Notes under the pieces: generated by a model
The model's input: the letters and a program-made list of their open reading frames with translations, nothing else
Databases searched by the model: none
Told to the model about the DNA's origin: nothing
In this document: positions 6,517 through 8,726 of the stretch, in pieces
How positions within the stretch are numbered: the stretch's first letter is position 1
Layout: each line of letters opens with the position of its first letter
Source: Alphaproteobacteria bacterium
GTDB taxonomy: Bacteria > Pseudomonadota > Alphaproteobacteria > Rickettsiales > RI-342
Direction: 5' to 3'
DNA length: 8,726 nucleotides
Assembly: GCA_020851915.1 (NCBI GenBank)
Contig: JADZBT010000016.1
Coordinates: forward strand, 1 to 8,726
Program-made: the position numbers and the translations under genes

Positions 6517-7758
6517 ATGCCGTTTTCCGGCTATCACAGGCATGGCACGCAGCAGGTGCGTATCGGGCAGGTCGCCGTAGGCGGCGATGCGCCGGTCGTC
6601 GTGCAATCCATGACCAATACCGATACCGCTGACGTCGCCTCCACCGCCGAACAGATATATCAACTCGCGCAGGCTGGTTCCGAGCTGGTGCGCGTGACGG
6701 TGAACAACGAGGCCTCTGCCGCCGCCGTGCCGCACATCCGCGATGCGCTGGCAGCAAAAGGCTGCGATGTCCCCATCATCGGCGATTTCCACTATAATGG
6801 CCACCGCTTGCTGGCGGATTATCCGGCCTGCGCCGAGGCGCTGGCCAAGTACCGCATCAATCCCGGCAATGTCGGCTTCGGGCAGAAGCAGGATATGCAA
6901 TACGCCGCCATGATCCAAACGGCCATCCGTCATGCGAAGCCAGTGCGTATCGGCGTCAACTGGGGTAGCCTCGATCAGCAGGTGCTGGCGCGCCTGATGG
7001 ATGAGAACGCGGCGCTCTCCGAACCGCAGGACGCTGCCGTCATCATGCGCGAGGCGCTCATTGTGTCGGCGCTGGAAAGCGCGAAGCGCGCCGAAGAGAT
7101 CGGCCTCGGCGCGGATAGGATAATCATCTCCTGCAAGGTAAGCCGCGTGCAGGATCTCATCGCGGTATACCGCGAGCTGGCGCGGCGGTCTTCCTATGCG
7201 CTGCATCTGGGGCTTACTGAAGCGGGCATGGGATCGAAGGGCATCGTCGCCTCGACGGCGGCGCTTTCTACGCTGCTTCAGGAGGGCATCGGCGATACCA
7301 TCCGCATCTCGCTCACGCCGGAACCGAATGGCGACCGCGCGCAGGAGGTCATCGTCGCGCAGGAGATATTGCAGAGCATGGGCCTGCGCTCTTTCACGCC
7401 GCAGGTCACGGCCTGCCCGGGTTGCGGACGCACCACCAGCACGGTATTTCAGGAGCTGGCCGACAGCATCCAGAAATTCCTCCGCGCGCAGATGCCTACT
7501 TGGAAAACGCAGTACGAAGGCGTGGAAGCCATGAACGTCGCGGTGATGGGCTGCATCGTCAACGGCCCCGGCGAGAGCAAGCATGCCGACATCGGCATCA
7601 GCCTGCCGGGCACGGGCGAGCAGCCGGTTGCACCTGTGTTCGTCGATGGAAAAAAAGTAGCCACCTTACGCGGCGACCGCATCTCCGAGGAATTTCAGGC
7701 GATGGTAGTGGAATATATACAAACGCGCTATGCGCCCAAAGATAAGAAAGCGGCATAA
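6517..7758 (+). CDS. ispG: 4-hydroxy-3-methylbut-2-en-1-yl diphosphate synthase (MEP pathway)
   Basis: IspG (GcpE) reductively converts 2-C-methyl-erythritol 2,4-cyclodiphosphate to HMBPP, the penultimate step of the MEP isoprenoid route. It uses a [4Fe-4S] cluster and, in bacteria, usually flavodoxin or ferredoxin as donor. The protein has 413 residues, consistent with the two-domain bacterial type. The N-terminal TIM barrel contains VVVQSMTNTDTADV (27-40), DVPIIGDFHYN (84-94), INPGNVG (114-120) and RIGVNWGSLD (144-153). The C-terminal domain carries the three cluster cysteines, Cys300 and Cys303 in ACPGCGRTT and Cys346 in GCIVNGPGE. Glu353 of the same motif is the expected fourth ligand. 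The ATG at 6517 is supported by AGGGGG at 6503-6508, eight bases upstream. The stop codon is immediately followed by the hisS ATG, so the two are almost certainly one transcript. Confidence 0.97.
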   Translation: MPFSGYHRHGTQQVRIGQVAVGGDAPVVVQSMTNTDTADVASTAEQIYQLAQAGSELVRVTVNNEASAAAVPHIRDALAAKGCDVPIIGDFHYNGHRLLADYPACAEALAKYRINPGNVGFGQKQDMQYAAMIQTAIRHAKPVRIGVNWGSLDQQVLARLMDENAALSEPQDAAVIMREALIVSALESAKRAEEIGLGADRIIISCKVSRVQDLIAVYRELARRSSYALHLGLTEAGMGSKGIVASTAALSTLLQEGIGDTIRISLTPEPNGDRAQEVIVAQEILQSMGLRSFTPQVTACPGCGRTTSTVFQELADSIQKFLRAQMPTWKTQYEGVEAMNVAVMGCIVNGPGESKHADIGISLPGTGEQPVAPVFVDGKKVATLRGDRISEEFQAMVVEYIQTRYAPKDKKAA

Positions 7759-8726
7759 ATGAGCAAGCTCCAGCCCGTACGCGGCACACACGACATATTG
7801 CCCGAGGAGGGCCGCAAGCGGCGTTTCATCACCGAGACCGCGCGCGAGATCGCATCGCGCTACGGCTTCGATGAATTTGCCACGCCGGTATTCGAGTTCA
7901 CTGACGTATTCGCGCGCACGCTGGGTGACGTGTCGGACATCGTGAGCAAGGAGATGTATAGCTTCACGGATCGCGGCGGGGAATCCATCACGCTGCGCCC
8001 GGAATTCACGGCGGGACTCGCGCGCGCATTCCTCTCGAACGGCTTGCAACAGAACACGCCGGTAAAAGCATTCTGCCATGGCCCGGTATTCCGTTATGAG
8101 CGCCCGCAGAAGGGCCGCATGCGCCAGTTCCACCAGATCGACGCCGAGATCATCGGCGTCGCGGGTCCGCAGGCGGATATTGAAGTGATCGCGCTGGCCG
8201 ACCATATATTACGCACGCTGGGTGTCGCGCCCATCACGCTGGAATTGAATTCGCTGGGCGATGTGGAAAGCCGCAAGGCGCATCGCGCGGCGCTGGTGGA
8301 GTATTTCACCGGGCATCAGGCGGCACTCTCCGAGGACAGCAAGGCGCGCCTCACCAAAAACCCGCTGCGTATCCTCGATTCCAAAGACGAAGGCGATCGC
8401 AAAATTGTTGCCGATGCGCCGGTGCTGACCGAGTATTTCAACGAAGCGTCGCAGGAATTTTTCGCGGCGGTGAAAGAGGGCCTCACCGCGCTGGGTATCG
8501 CCTACACCATCAATCCGCGATTGGTGCGCGGCCTCGATTACTACTGCCACACGGTATTCGAATTCACCACCACCGCGCTGGGCGCGCAGAACGCGGTGCT
8601 GGCGGGGGGGCGCTATGACGGGCTGATGGCGCAGATGGGCGGCCCCGAAACTCCGGCCATCGGCTGGGCGGCGGGCATCGAGCGGCTTACGGAGCTGGCG
8701 GCGTCAGAGAGCGGCACGAAGCGCCG
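7759..8726 (+). CDS. hisS: Histidyl-tRNA synthetase, 5' portion (3' end outside the window)
   Basis: This class II aminoacyl-tRNA synthetase activates histidine with ATP and charges tRNA-His in the cytoplasm. The frame stays open to the right edge, giving 322 full codons of an expected 410 or more. The N-terminus MSKLQPVRGTHDILPEE is canonical. Motif 1 covers about residues 36-60 (GFDEFATPVFE onward). TLRPEFTAGLARA (78-90) precedes motif 2, GPVFRYERPQKGRMRQFHQIDAEIIG (108-133). The histidine-specific HisA motif is RLVRGLDYYCHTVFEF (254-269), HisB is AGGRYDGL (282-289), and motif 3 is IGWAAGIERL (301-310). The C-terminal anticodon-binding domain is not in the window. The ATG directly abuts the ispG stop (TAAATG) and has no evident Shine-Dalgarno, so translation probably depends on ribosomes finishing ispG. 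Confidence 0.97.
   Translation, partial: MSKLQPVRGTHDILPEEGRKRRFITETAREIASRYGFDEFATPVFEFTDVFARTLGDVSDIVSKEMYSFTDRGGESITLRPEFTAGLARAFLSNGLQQNTPVKAFCHGPVFRYERPQKGRMRQFHQIDAEIIGVAGPQADIEVIALADHILRTLGVAPITLELNSLGDVESRKAHRAALVEYFTGHQAALSEDSKARLTKNPLRILDSKDEGDRKIVADAPVLTEYFNEASQEFFAAVKEGLTALGIAYTINPRLVRGLDYYCHTVFEFTTTALGAQNAVLAGGRYDGLMAQMGGPETPAIGWAAGIERLTELAASESGTKR

Noticed and set aside
6451..7584. 377-codon open frame on the - strand opposite ispG
   Set aside because: It is the shadow of ispG, whose catalytic cysteines and motifs are all in the + frame. The antisense protein is low-complexity Arg/His/Ala with no family signature.

Overview
This is a GC-rich, single-strand-coding bacterial window. 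Every convincing gene is on the + strand and coding density is close to complete. The proteins and their order point to an alphaproteobacterium. The basis is a PtsP-type nitrogen PTS enzyme I downstream of lysC, ispG directly abutting hisS, and a HisRS whose motif 3 reads IGWAAGIERL. The genus cannot be resolved from the sequence alone.

Left part (1-1662): the 3' end of gmd (GDP-mannose 4,6-dehydratase) overlaps fcl (GDP-L-fucose synthase) by 23 nt. The pair converts GDP-mannose to GDP-L-fucose for surface polysaccharide. A 131-nt gap (1663-1793) follows. It holds a possible sigma-70-like promoter for lysC and a striking 65-nt imperfect hairpin, both arms of which are built from a 7-nt tandem repeat (CAGAGTY).

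Middle part (1794-6440): lysC (aspartokinase with two C-terminal ACT domains) is followed after 32 nt by a FabK/nitronate-monooxygenase-family flavoprotein. That gene overlaps the start of ptsP (GAF domain plus enzyme I) by up to 59 nt, depending on which ptsP start is used. The flavoprotein gene resembles the enoyl-ACP reductase FabK over its whole length. It looks like an extra gene placed between lysC and ptsP.

Right part (6441-8726): a 76-nt gap carries a hairpin that could cover the ribosome-binding site of ispG (MEP isoprenoid pathway, 4Fe-4S enzyme). The hisS start codon comes directly after the ispG stop, and hisS runs off the right edge. lysC through hisS looks like a housekeeping cluster that may be largely co-transcribed. 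The roles are amino-acid precursor supply, possibly fatty-acid synthesis, PEP-dependent nitrogen/carbon signalling, isoprenoid synthesis and tRNA charging.

I saw no tRNA, rRNA, CRISPR array, insertion sequence or phage gene, and no clear intrinsic terminator. I found no convincing undescribed multi-gene system. The most unusual items are the heptamer hairpin in the lysC leader, a possible internal translation start in lysC, the FabK-like gene and its overlap with ptsP, and the ispG leader hairpin.
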